In this document: piece after piece, positions 21,310 through 30,671 of the stretch
How the letters are laid out: each line of letters opens with the position of its first letter
Position numbering within the stretch: position 1 is the first letter of the stretch
Notes under the pieces: model-generated
The model's input: only the letters and a program-made list of their open reading frames with translations
What the model was told of the DNA's origin: nothing
Database searches by the model: none
Position numbers and translations under genes: made by a program
From: Semisulcospira habei
Lineage: Eukaryota > Mollusca > Gastropoda > Semisulcospiridae
NCBI GenBank assembly: GCA_036245525.1
Contig: BTPG01000006.1
Location: 91,778,450-91,842,449 of the forward strand
Direction: 5' to 3'
DNA: 64,000 bases

Positions 21310-22665
21310 CAAGACTCAGACACTGGTACTGAACTCAGACACTGGTACTGAACTGTGCAAATTGAAACACGCGAACGAAGCCTGCAAACACCAAGACTCA
21401 GACACTGGTACTGAACTGTGCAAATTGAAACATGAGAATGAAGCCTGCAAACACCAAGATATCAGAAACTTAAATTTCACTGTGCAAAATGACATGCGGA
21501 TAAAGCCTGCAAACACCAAGACCTCAGACACTGATGCTGAACTGTGCAAATTGAAACATGCGAATGAAGCCTGCAAACACCAAGACATCAGAAACTTAAA
21601 TTTCACTGTGCAAAATGACATGCAAATGAAGCCTGCAAACACCAAGACCTCAGACACCGATAATGAACTGTGCAAATTGAAACATGCGAATGAAGCCTGC
21701 AAACACTGACCAAGACATCAGAAACTGATACTGAACTGTGCAAATTGAAACATGCGAATGAAGCCTGCAAACACCAAGACATCAGAAACTGATATTGCAC
21801 TGTCCAAACTGAAACATGCGAATGAAGCTTGCAAACACCAAAAAATCAGAAAGCGATATTGCTCTGTACAAAATGAAACATGCGAATGAAGCCTAAACAC
21901 ACCAAGACATCGGAAAGTGATACTGCACCGTGCCAAATGAAACAAGCCAATATTAACCCCCTTCTTTGCTGAGGAAAACTGAATACAATCCAACAGCAAG
22001 AGACATAGATCCTCATGAGCTCCCGCAGTCGCGGGAGCTCATGAGGAGCTATGTCTCTTGCTGAGACTAATTTGTTTCCATGTACCTTGGACGATTGTTG
22101 CTTTTGTTCGTTGAATGAACAAAGATTTCTGAAACATATGCGTCCAGTTACTGAAGTCTGGCAACAACAAATATAACAAACGGATCCTGCACTGTGCAAA
22201 TGAAACATGCAAATGGTGACTAAAAACACCAAGTCATCAGAACGTGATACTGCACTGTGCAAATGAAACATGCTAATGAAGCCTAAAAAAAAAAAAAAGC
22301 ACAAAGACATTAAAAGTGATGCTGCACTGTGTAAAATGAAATGTGCGAATGGAGCCTAAAAAGACCAAGAAACCAGAAAGTGTGGTGATTTGTAGAAAAC
22401 GAAACGTGCGAATTAAGTCTAAAAACACCAAGACATCTGAAAGTGATACTGCACTGTGCAAAACAAAATCTCCGAATGGAGCCTAAACACACTTAAGACA
22501 TTAGAAACTGATGCTGCACTGTGTAAAACTAAACATGCGAATGAAGTCTAAAAACACCAGCATATCAAAAACTGATATTGCACTATGCAAAATGAAACAT
22601 GCGATTGCGAAAGCCTAAAAATAGCAAGTCATAAGAAAGTGATACTACACTGTGCAATATGATTT
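21310..22665. repeat. 63 bp satellite array, split by a B element
   Basis: Units contain GTGCAAATTGAAACATGCGA, ATGAAGCCTGCAAACACCAA and GACATCAGAAACTGATACTG. Starts at 21361, 21424, 21487, 21550, 21613 and 21676 show an exact 63 base period; later units drift. Because 63 is a multiple of three, frames stay open on both strands (207 codons on plus from 21086, 128 on minus), which I read as an artefact. The B element at 21953 lies in the middle of the array. Confidence 0.88.
21953..22165. mobile_element. Family B hairpin element inside the satellite
   Basis: It starts TTAACCCCCTTCTTTGCTGA. The hairpin at 21996-22061 has tip GAGCTCCCGC/GCGGGAGCTC, differing from the usual C5/G5 tip in both arms. 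The right end near GCGTCCAGTTACTGAAG lacks TTAA. Confidence 0.88.
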
Positions 22666-22934
22666 TTTCTTTCTCGGCAGTGAAGGGGTTCTTCAATCAT
22701 TTTATCAGCTGACACGAAACTAAAACAGTTAATTCAAGGCACAAGTCTTGAAAGACATAAAGGTTTTCATATTATATATTAACACTGGGAGACACCGAGA
22801 ACAAGGGCAACAGAAAAAAACCGCTTTACACACTGACATCTTTACAAAGAAAACTGGCTGAAATCTGCAGGCTCATTACTGCCTCTCTACGCTAAAACGA
22901 GTAACACGTTCTTTAAATGAACCTTTATATCTAT
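22666..22934. other. B-like right terminus then unique sequence
   Basis: TTTCTCGGCAGTGAAGGGGTT at 22672-22691 is an orphan family B right end directly after the satellite. The rest shows nothing recognisable. Confidence 0.5.
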
Positions 22935-23112
22935 TCTTCTGCCGTGAGACGGCCTTTATGGTTGCCTGTTAGGCGTTAAGCCCAAATAACTAATCACATC
23001 TATTCTTCAAACACACATGCTTGTTTTCCTCATCGTCATTGTCAATAAATAGTTCGTTGTTATTTGGGTTTGACGCCGAGCAGGCAACTAAGGCCATCTC
23101 ACGGCGGTCAAT
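22935..23112. mobile_element. Two SINE tail fragments, opposite orientations
   Basis: At 22935-22995 the tail lies on plus (GCCGTGAGACGGCCTTTATG...GGCGTTAAGCCCAAATAAC). At 23055-23112 it lies on minus (TTATTTGGGTTTGACGCCGA...AAGGCCATCTCACGG). Together they form a loose inverted pair about 60 bases apart. Confidence 0.65.
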
Positions 23113-23204
23113 AATTAGTGGCCACCCTCTGATTTCATATTATACTGTACAACGGATGACAATTTGCAGATTGTCAGATTAGCTGCTGTTGTGCCGATAT
23201 ACTT

Positions 23205-23416
23205 TTAACCCTTTTAACCACACGGCCGCTGGGAGGTGGTTTGAGGTGTCACCTAACGACTATGTACCAGCTGCGGGAGATGGACTGACCATGATAATTC
23301 AAAGGTAGTGCCAGATTAGCTTGGCGCCTTCAGGCACCAAGCTAATCTGGCGCTACCCTTGAAATATCATGGTCGGTCCATCTCCTGCTGGGCCGTGTGC
23401 GTCGGGGCTAAGTTAA
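23205..23416. mobile_element. Family A hairpin element sharing TTAA with the next
   Basis: It starts TTAACCCTTTTAACCACACG and ends GTCGGGGCTAAGTTAA. The hairpin arms are GACCATGATAATTCAAAGGT and ACCCTTGAAATATCATGGTC. Confidence 0.88.
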
Positions 23417-23626
23417 CTCATTCTACCCCAGACACACCACAGCAATATAAGTATCGACCATGATAGTTCAAGGGTGATGCCAGAATAGCTTGGCTCCTAT
23501 GGGCGCCAAGCTATTCTGGCATCACCCTTGAACTGTCATGGTCGATCTGTGTCCTGCACTGCAATGCAGTCTTCAGAGGACAACGGCAAAATTTGGGGAT
23601 TTCGGTGATGGGGTAGAATGAGTTAA
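23413..23626. mobile_element. Family A hairpin element (TACCCC subtype)
   Basis: TTAACTCATTCTACCCCAGA to GGGTAGAATGAGTTAA. It shares the TTAA at 23413-23416 with the preceding A element of the other subtype. Confidence 0.92.
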
Positions 23627-23845
23627 ACCACTTACCAGCAAAGCTTATATTGCCCACACATAACGTTACCCGCTTATTTTCTAAGCATACCTTGCCGCTA
23701 GCAGCAATTGTCGCCATCACTATAAACCCCTACTGGCTTCAATTTCACTGTCAGAACGTGCGTGTCGGATGACACTGTATTATGGCATTCGGGATGTAAT
23801 CTAGCGTAAACCTTTCCGCTGACCTATTCTATTCCACTTAACATT

Positions 23846-23916
23846 AAAAGGCATAGGTTTTCAGTGACCTTTGCGGCCGGATGGGGCTCATGAGAATCCA
23901 TATGACTCCTGCTGGC
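23846..23916. mobile_element. Family B hairpin, degraded
   Basis: AAAAGGCATAGGTTTTCAGT, GGGGCTCATGAGAATCCATA and GACTCCTGCTGG remain. The arms pair poorly. Confidence 0.55.
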
Positions 23917-24032
23917 TGGGATTCGCCCTGCGGTCCACTTACATCTCCGTTAACTTGGAAGATGCAAGACAATGGGGTTTCAACCTGTTACTGGAGTATT
24001 TGGATGTCACAACAAATACTTCGGGTGTCGGA

Positions 24033-24035
<3 letters not shown>

Positions 24036-24089
<54 letters not shown>

Positions 24090-24144
24090 TGTGTGTGTGT
24101 GTGTGTGTGATGTGTGTGATGTGTGTGTGTGTGTGTGTGTGTGT
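24036..24144. repeat. GT microsatellite
   Basis: About 50 GT units with three GA interruptions. Confidence 0.95.
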
Positions 24145-24175
24145 TTAATCCCAATGTACTGCAGTAGTATATTGG

Positions 24176-24286
24176 CGAGCAAAAGAAATGCGACACTTTT
24201 AGAAACATCGGAAACTTTTCAGTGTTTCCGATGGAAACACTTCAGTGTTTTCGGTGGTTTAAAAAATATCGCATTTCTTTTGCTCG
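24176..24286. mobile_element. Family D hairpin element
   Basis: CGAGCAAAAGAAATGCGACA at the left pairs with CGCATTTCTTTTGCTCG at the right. Inside, GGAAAC and GTTTCC blocks repeat in both orientations. No TTAA at the ends, so it differs from families A to C. Confidence 0.82.
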
Positions 24287-24658
24287 TCCGTATATTTCGC
24301 GATGTTTCTCAAAAGACAAGAACGCACGGGAGAGGTGACAGTGTCTAACGGGTGGGTTGTCGTGCGTCTAGCGACGCGTGTCGCCGTGTCGCCTGACTGA
24401 TCTTCTGAGAGAAGGTTGCACCCACGGGTGTCAGTGTCTAAATCTTTCACTTCTAACATACCAGTCTGATGATATTTCACACGTCAACACCGTCTACCAA
24501 AAAAAAAAAAAAAAAGGGATAATGAACAAACCTATGACAGCCTCAGGGAAGTTCCTGTTTCCCTTAGCGCCATTACAGGCGCTGTGATCAGGCAATAACA
24601 TTGAGCTATCATAATAGGGCCGTCTATAAACAAAGTCATAACAAAGACACAAACACGC

Positions 24659-25010
24659 TTAACCCCTTAACCGCCGAAGCAAAGTGAACGCTGCCCAGCT
24701 GCAAGAGACACACATCCTCATGAGCCCCCGCGACAGCGCGGGGGCTCATGAGGATTCATGTCTCTTGTTAGTTCTATGCTCTTTATGCCTATTTCTGGTC
24801 CCATTCAGTTTGTATTATTTACGATACGATACGACTGATACGATACGATACGAATACCTTTATTGTTCCAAGATGGGACATTTGTTTGCAGCGGAATTTT
24901 TCAAACCGAGGTAAAAAAACAACAAATGTGAACATATTATACGCGAATGTCCAGCAGAGGGCAATGGTTTCTGACGCGAAATCCATGATTACTGGCAGCG
25001 GAAGGGTTAA
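24659..25010. mobile_element. Family B hairpin element with a retro-insertion
   Basis: It runs from TTAACCCCTTAACCGCCGAA to GGCAGCGGAAGGGTTAA. The hairpin at 24701-24768 is CACATCCTCATGAGCCCCCG with its complement. Around 24822-24938 extra sequence with ACGAT repeats and TTTATTGTTCCAAGATGGGA separates two parts that are contiguous in the relative at 49639. Confidence 0.85.
24822..24938 (-). mobile_element. Short retroelement fragment with GTATC tail
   Basis: On the minus strand it reads TGTCCCATCTTGGAACAATA, AAGGTATTCG and then GTATC repeats, like the 3' end of a SINE or LINE. Flanking TATTATTTAC and ATATTATAC are a possible imperfect target duplication. Confidence 0.55.
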
Positions 25011-25067
25011 AGAAGACAATTACAACACAATCGTTTTGTAAAATTGTCATCTCTAAGTTACCATAAG

Positions 25068-25103
25068 CGTGTTTGTTTGTTTGTTTGTTTGTTTGTTTGT
25101 TGT
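25068..25103. repeat. TTTG tetranucleotide repeat
   Basis: About eight GTTT units lie next to an F-like segment (GCATTTTCCACGCTCGGCAG). Confidence 0.9.
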
Positions 25104-25189
25104 TTTTTTATTTTCTGTGCATTTTCCACGCTCGGCAGTCACTTTTGTTATCTGTACTTCGGCCCGCCTATAGTCCTTGGCGCAGTCGG

Positions 25190-25396
25190 TTAACTCATTC
25201 TATCCCAGACACACCACAGCAAGATAAGGATCGACCATGCAAGGGTGATGCCAGAATAGCTTGGCGCCTATGGGCGCCAAGCTATTCTGGCATCACCCTT
25301 GAACTATCATGGTCGATCTGCGTCCTGCACTGCAATGCAGTCTTAGAGGACAACGGCAAAATTTGGGGATTTCGGTCTTGGGGTAGAATGAGTTAA
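25190..25396. mobile_element. Family A hairpin element (TACCCC subtype)
   Basis: TTAACTCATTCTATCCCAGA to GGGTAGAATGAGTTAA. The left outer arm lacks about seven bases (GACCATGCAAGGGTG), so the hairpin is asymmetric. Confidence 0.9.
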
Positions 25397-25593
25397 GGTG
25401 TATTTAGATCATATCTTACATGTCAGCAGTGACGCTTCAGAAAAGGCGTTGGGGAGATTCTCAGTAATGCTTGGTGGTTCACTGAGGCTTCGCCTGCGGA
25501 TATCAGTGGGCCACACGGCAATCACCGGTGACGACAGAGGCGAATAATATTATCCGATTACAGTATACGTCAACGCCAAAGCATCTAAATCAG

Positions 25594-25785
25594 TTGTAAC
25601 CCCTTCCCTGCCACCGGGTGCATATTTTGTTTCTGAAATCTTTGCCGCTCATTCAACAACCGAAAAGCCACAACCCTCTAAGGAACATGGATTCAAATTG
25701 GTCTCAGTCGCAGTCGCGCAGGCTCATGAGGATCTTGTCTCTTGCATTTGAATGGCGTTCACTTTTTCACTTGAAGAGGTTTATG
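25594..25785. mobile_element. Family B element with a lost left arm
   Basis: The left end TAACCCCTTCCCTGCCACCG and internal CTAAGGAACATGGATTCAAA are typical, but the left hairpin arm is gone and only GGCTCATGAGGATCTTGTCT remains. Its bases 25687-25754 recur exactly at 25977-26044. Confidence 0.85.
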
Positions 25786-25973
25786 TAGGCTAGTTGGTTC
25801 AACGGCAAGTTTGAAAACTGGTCCTGTTACCAATAACTTCTACCGTTGGAAAATAAAGGTTCATTGTTCATTGTTCATTGTTCAAGGTCAGTGGAGCATG
25901 TGCTTTGGTCTACGAAACGCCCATACGCGCTCCACGCCTGCTTAGGTATTTTGACATAGACTATTTCACCACT

Positions 25974-28428
25974 AATATGGATTCAAATTGGTCTCAGTCG
26001 CAGTCGCGCAGGCTCATGAGGATCTTGTCTCTTGCATTTGAATGAACGTTGCTAATACCCTCCATCCACACAAGAAGTCAAGAACAGTGACATGGCAATC
26101 GCCAGGAGGCCTGGTCCATAACCAGATTGACTTCATCTTGCTGCCTCGACGATTCAAATCCAGCATTAACAAAGCACAAACGAGGTCCTTTCCTGGCGCT
26201 GATATTGGCAGCGACCACAACCTCGTCCTTACTAGCCTCAAGTTGAAGCTGGCATTGAAACGAGATAGCAAGAGCCCTCGCATCAGATTCGACCTCCAGA
26301 AGCTAAAAGACCCGGAAGTAGAAGAGCTCTTCCAAGCCCAGGTGGGAGGCAGATTTGCAGCCTTGGCTACTTTGGACTGCGACGTAGACACCCTTGCTGG
26401 AAATATAAAAGAGGTGTTACTTTCTACAGCAGAAGAAGTGCTGGGGAAGCAGAGGAAGCGCAAACAGCCCTGGGTCACCGATGACATCCTCGATCTCTGT
26501 GATGAGAGGAGAGCCTGGAAGAAAAAGAGAGGCCAAGACCTCACATCAGCAAACAAGTACAGACTTGTCAACAAGAAGATCAGGAAGAGGATGAAAGAAG
26601 CCAAAGAAGATTGGATTGAAGACCAGTGTTGTAGCGTGGAAGAGGGCATGGCAAACGGCAACAGCAAGAAGGCTTATGAAACGCTAAGGACCCTCACCAA
26701 GACTCAACAGCGAACAGCCACAGTCATCGAAGACAGCAGCGGCCAACTCCTTACGGAAAACACTGCTGTACTAAACAGATGGACTGAGTCCTGCCGAGAC
26801 TTGTATAACTACAAGGCTGAGCCAGACACCAGCATCCTCCAAAACAACCAGGCTGGGGCCAGGAAGGCTGAAGACCTGCCAGTGTTAGCTGAAGAGGTGG
26901 AAGCAGCCGTACGCGGCCTGAAGGGAGGAAAGTCTCCAGGTGTAGACAACGTACCTGCTGAACTGTTGAAACATGGAGGAGAAGTAACAACGAAGGTCCT
27001 CACTACACTCTGTCAAAAGATCTGGGAGCAAAAGAAATGGCCAGTAGAATGGACACAGTCTCTAGTGATCCCGCTCCCCAAGAAAGGAAACCTGAAACAG
27101 TGCCAGAACTACAGAACTATCAGTCTGATAAGTCACCCTAGCAAAGTAATGCTTAGAATCATTCTCAACCGCCTCAAAACTTTCGCCGAGGAACTGCTGG
27201 CAGAAGAACAGGCTGGCTTCAGAGTTGGAAGAAGCACTGTAGAGCAGATTTTCAACTGCCGCGTCCTGATCGAGAAACATCTGCAGCATCAGCGCGAACT
27301 CTACCACAACTTCATTGATTTCAGGAAAGCATTTGATCGCGTCTGGCACGACGGACTCTGGCAAGTCATGAGATCGTTCAACATAGAGGAGGGAGTGATC
27401 CAAATGATAGAAGCGCTTTACAAGAACGCCTGCAGCGCGGTTCTACTTAACAATCAGTCAGGCGAGTTCTTCAGGACGACGATCGGTGTCCGTCAAGGAT
27501 GCCTGCTCTCTCCTGTCCTTTTCAACATATTCCTGGAGAAGATCATGCAGGAAACCCTCCACGACCACCATACTTCAATCTCTATTGGTGGCAGATCCCT
27601 GTGCAATCTTCGATTCGCAGACGACATTGACCTCATGGCAGGCAGCAATAGTGAGCTCCAAAACCTGACAGACAAACTTTCAAGTAGCGCAGGGTCTTAT
27701 GGCATGGAGATCAGTACGGATAAAAGCAAAGTGATGATCAACACCACAAGCGACAGCAGCAGCAACATTCACATGAACGGCCAGAAGCTAGAAGAGGTCA
27801 ATAGCTTCAAGTACTTGGGAGCCACCCTGTCCAAAGACGGTAGTTGCATAGCAGAGATCCGTATCAGGATAGGTACAGCAACATCCGCAATGGCCAGGCT
27901 GGACAGGATATGGCGAAGTAACTCCATCAGCTTCACCATCAAGTACAGGCTTTACAAGTCCCTCGTAGTGTCTATTCTACTCTACGGCTGTGAGACTTGG
28001 ACACTGCTTGCAGACTCAGAAAAGAAAATCCAGGCCTTTGAGAACAAGTGCCTGAGGAAGTTGCTCCGCATCTCGTACCGCGAGCACAAGACCAACGAAT
28101 ATGTACGGAGCATCGTCACTTCCCTGGTGGGCCCACATGAACCCCTTCTGGCAACCGTGAAACGGCGCAAGCTTGCTTGGTTTGGCCACGTGACCCGACA
28201 CAACACCTTGTCCAAGACTATCCTCCAAGGCACTCTCGAAGGAAGTCGTCGGCGAGGTCGTCAGAGAAAGAGTTGGGTCGCAAACATAAAAGAATGGACC
28301 GAACTCGAGATGCCAGACTTGCTTGCCACCGCCCAAAATAGAACTCAGTGGAGAGCACTGTCTGTTGCTGCTGCCTTTCAGTCCCCCCAACGCCCAGTTC
28401 GGGCAAGGGACTGATGATGATGATGATG
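25974..28428 (+). mobile_element. RTE-like LINE insertion, 5'-truncated, young
   Basis: Target duplication ATTTCACCACT flanks it at 25963-25973 and 28429-28439. The 3' end is a TGA trinucleotide run, as is common in RTE-type elements. The 5' end lacks most of the endonuclease. The first 71 bases are not LINE: 68 of them (25977-26044) are an exact copy of 25687-25754. Confidence 0.93.
26042..28414 (+). CDS. LINE endonuclease (C-terminal end) and reverse transcriptase
   Basis: 790 codons, uninterrupted. Residues about 30-60 hold the end of an APE-type endonuclease (NQIDFILLPRR, DIGSDHN at 54-60). The reverse transcriptase follows: NYRTISLISHPSKVML, then AEEQAGFRVGRSTVEQ, then IDFRKAFDRVWHDGLW, GVRQGCLLSPVLFNIFLEKI, and the catalytic FADD at 525-528. 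Beyond lie FKYLGATLSKDG, SILLYGCETW and WFGHVTR, typical of RTE-like C-termini. The family copies its RNA into DNA at a nicked target. The ATG used here comes from the captured hairpin segment, so it is not the native start, and the missing N-terminal endonuclease means the copy cannot move itself. The intact frame indicates recent insertion. The clade (RTE or a close relative such as Proto2) is uncertain. Confidence 0.93.
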   Translation: MNVANTLHPHKKSRTVTWQSPGGLVHNQIDFILLPRRFKSSINKAQTRSFPGADIGSDHNLVLTSLKLKLALKRDSKSPRIRFDLQKLKDPEVEELFQAQVGGRFAALATLDCDVDTLAGNIKEVLLSTAEEVLGKQRKRKQPWVTDDILDLCDERRAWKKKRGQDLTSANKYRLVNKKIRKRMKEAKEDWIEDQCCSVEEGMANGNSKKAYETLRTLTKTQQRTATVIEDSSGQLLTENTAVLNRWTESCRDLYNYKAEPDTSILQNNQAGARKAEDLPVLAEEVEAAVRGLKGGKSPGVDNVPAELLKHGGEVTTKVLTTLCQKIWEQKKWPVEWTQSLVIPLPKKGNLKQCQNYRTISLISHPSKVMLRIILNRLKTFAEELLAEEQAGFRVGRSTVEQIFNCRVLIEKHLQHQRELYHNFIDFRKAFDRVWHDGLWQVMRSFNIEEGVIQMIEALYKNACSAVLLNNQSGEFFRTTIGVRQGCLLSPVLFNIFLEKIMQETLHDHHTSISIGGRSLCNLRFADDIDLMAGSNSELQNLTDKLSSSAGSYGMEISTDKSKVMINTTSDSSSNIHMNGQKLEEVNSFKYLGATLSKDGSCIAEIRIRIGTATSAMARLDRIWRSNSISFTIKYRLYKSLVVSILLYGCETWTLLADSEKKIQAFENKCLRKLLRISYREHKTNEYVRSIVTSLVGPHEPLLATVKRRKLAWFGHVTRHNTLSKTILQGTLEGSRRRGRQRKSWVANIKEWTELEMPDLLATAQNRTQWRALSVAAAFQSPQRPVRARD

Positions 28429-28698
28429 ATTTCACCACTCTTTGAATCTTGAGTGTTCGTGACACATATTATATTAAGCACATCCTCAGAGACCTCTACA
28501 ATGAAGATACCTGTACATGTGCGGGCATAACTTGAGCATGGCGGTTTGCCCTATCCGGAACCACCAACACGCGTTAAATAACTTCAAGTTCAGTCCCCTT
28601 ACGTCTGACTTATCTAATGATTCGCTGAATACAGCTAATGACGACACTCGTTACTGGCTTGTTAACGGACATTATCTAAGAAACGTGCTGGGCCATAG

Positions 28699-28913
28699 TT
28701 AACTCATTCTACCCCCAGACACACCACAGCAAGATAAGGATCGACCATGATAGTTCAAGGGTGATGCCAGAATAGCTTGGCGCCTATGGGCGCCAAGCTA
28801 TTCTGGCATCACCCTTGAACTATCATGGTCGATCTGCGTCCTGCACTGCAATGCAGTCTTCAAAGGACGACGGCAACATTTTGGGATTTCGGTGTTGGGG
28901 TAGAATGAGTTAA
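28699..28913. mobile_element. Family A hairpin element (TACCCC subtype)
   Basis: TTAACTCATTCTACCCCCAG to GGGGTAGAATGAGTTAA. The hairpin is nearly perfect over about 40 base pairs, with stem GAATAGC/GCTATTC. Confidence 0.93.
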
Positions 28914-29284
28914 AACACATTCACCACGCAGTCACTGATAAATAAAAACCGGCCGATAACCCGCTTCGTCTGAGCAAAAGAAATATAAGTAACAAGGACA
29001 GATTGTGACGGGTTAATGACACATTCACGCGCGGATACAGACAGGTGAGGGGGGGGACCCGCATCCCGCCCTTGCAATATCAAAGTCTTGTCTGTTCTTC
29101 AGTTTTCACTAATTTCATTGTTTGTTTTGGGATTTTCTTTACTAATTTCATCGGCCACAGCTATCGTAAGCACTGTATTCCTTTTCCCTGCAATGGAGTA
29201 CTTGCTGTCCCTGGTAGCCAATGGCTCCAAAGAATGTTAAAATATAACGAAAAACAACAGAACACTTGGTATACCTCCCTTACC

Positions 29285-29314
29285 CCCCCCCCCCCTCCGC
29301 CACCCCCTCCCCCT

Positions 29315-29378
<64 letters not shown>
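29285..29378. repeat. Poly-C and CA microsatellite
   Basis: C-rich stretch followed by about 31 CA units. Confidence 0.95.
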
Positions 29379-29381
<3 letters not shown>

Positions 29382-29484
29382 TTATCCATCAGTACAGTTT
29401 TGCAGAAGAATGAAGTTGAATGGACAGCTGGCGGAAGGTCTAAAGACTAAAGACATGCGGATGATGGATGACTTCCAATTCTGA

Positions 29485-29650
29485 AAACGTTAAACGTTTC
29501 GAGCCGCACGTCTCTTGTCCACAACAAAAATAATTTCAAAAACAGGGCACCGAATAGGGACTGAACAAATTATGATTGTCACCCAGCTTTATTCGAACCC
29601 GCGGCTGACTTGTTTGGACGAGAGTCGAACGCTAAGCCATCCAGCTACCT
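29485..29650 (-). mobile_element. tRNA-headed SINE, diverged copy
   Basis: On the minus strand: GGTAGCTGGATGGCTTAGCG, GGGTTCGAATAA (B box region), GTGCCCTGTTTTTGAAATTA and GTTGTGGACAAGAGACGTGC. Same family as 10968 and 19306. Confidence 0.75.
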
Positions 29651-29706
29651 TCTAATTTTGAGATGCAAATAATTATGTTACAAGCAAATGGTGCCAGTCT
29701 CAACCA

Positions 29707-29772
29707 GCAAGTGGTGAGAATTCCCATGAGTCCCTGCGTACGCAGGGTCTCATGGGAATTCTCGCCTCTTGC
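29707..29772. mobile_element. Family B hairpin, variant arms
   Basis: GAGAATTCCCATGAGTCCCT on the left pairs with AGGGTCTCATGGGAATTCTC on the right. The outer CAAG and CTTG ends match family B, but the arms differ from the consensus at many sites in both strands. Termini are unclear. Confidence 0.78.
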
Positions 29773-30197
29773 GTCGAGAGGTGTAGGCCAAGGAACATAG
29801 TGCCGTTTTCGTACTGTCCAGTCTCTTAGCCTTAGTCAGTCCCAGTCATCCCCAAATTTTTAAATCCCCTAAAAAAGACTACCGCCTCCCAGCTGCACAT
29901 TTGCCATGCACAAAATTTAAAAAAAAAAAAAAATTAAAAAAAAACAGCGCATTGACAGTCTCATTTTTGGGCTTTGAACCTGATTCCTTACCAACCCCAT
30001 ACCCAAGCACAATCAGCGTGCCCCTCAACACCATGGCAACGGCAACTCAACATTAACCAGAAATTTCCAGCAAATTCCAACATTCAGCCCTACTACAAAT
30101 TTTCAAATAAGGCAAAAAGTTATTTTTAAATTTTTTAATACACCGGTCCTCTAACTGCCTCACCTACCTCATTTGAATATATAACATGACCTCTACT
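29773..30197. other. No recognisable feature
   Basis: A-rich tracts near 29918-29943 and otherwise unique sequence between the B hairpin and the Harbinger element. Confidence 0.5.
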
Positions 30198-30220
30198 GGG
30201 GCCGGATGCTGGAGTCGAAG
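30198..30220 (+). repeat. Harbinger left terminal inverted repeat
   Basis: It begins GGGGCCGGATGCTGGAGTCG and pairs with 39358-39380 with two mismatches. Confidence 0.85.
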
Positions 30221-30446
30221 ATAATTTGACTCCAAGTTAGCGTCTTAACCCGGACTAGTTATCGCGAAGATAGCGGCGATGCTTGAGCGCAATGCACAAG
30301 TCGAAGTTAGAGCGCGCAATAGCTAACTCGGAAATCTATTTTAAGAGTAGGAATCCCCCCTGCGTTGCGCATGCTCCGCTACAAAAATGTAACTACCGGT
30401 GTAAACTTCCTGTCGAGCGCGCGGATTTTGATACTCTCACATTTTT

Positions 30447-30671
30447 GCAATACAACGAAGAAAACCCGAGAAGCGGGCTAGAAAGAAGAACTTCTCCGAC
30501 CAGTGGACGGAGGTGAAGGAAAAGTTACAAAAGATGAGGACTGACGTCCTAAACCGCCAGAGGGAGATGAGGAAAACCGGTGGTGGAAAACCACCGTCGC
30601 CCATACCATATGAAGATCCATTCTTCAGATCATCGGGGCAGAGTCAAACCTCATCCATGGCATCATTGGAG
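30447..30671 (+). pseudogene. Harbinger Myb/SANT-like protein, N-terminal part
   Basis: One frame reads KPEKRARKKNFSDQWTEVKE and then LQKMRTDVLNRQREMRKTGG before GKPPSP. This is the last helix and the TGGG linker typical of Myb/SANT-like proteins from Harbinger elements. NFSD is joined directly to WTEVK, so the first two helices of the domain seem deleted. The segment ends at a good donor (GAG|GTGAGT at 30671). In the family this protein binds the transposon ends and helps bring in the transposase. No proper start codon lies in this frame. Confidence 0.7.

Noticed and set aside
21086..21709. 207-codon open frame
   Set aside because: It is generated by a 63-base tandem repeat whose period is a multiple of three; the opposite strand is open too and no family is recognised.
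26014..26667. 217-codon frame antisense to the LINE
   Set aside because: It is a shadow of the reverse-transcriptase coding strand, with no family resemblance.
30283..30516. Plus-strand frame starting MHKSKLERAIANSEIYF
   Set aside because: The neighbouring frame carries the Myb-like signature (KKNFSDQWTEVKEKLQKMRT); this one shows no family features.
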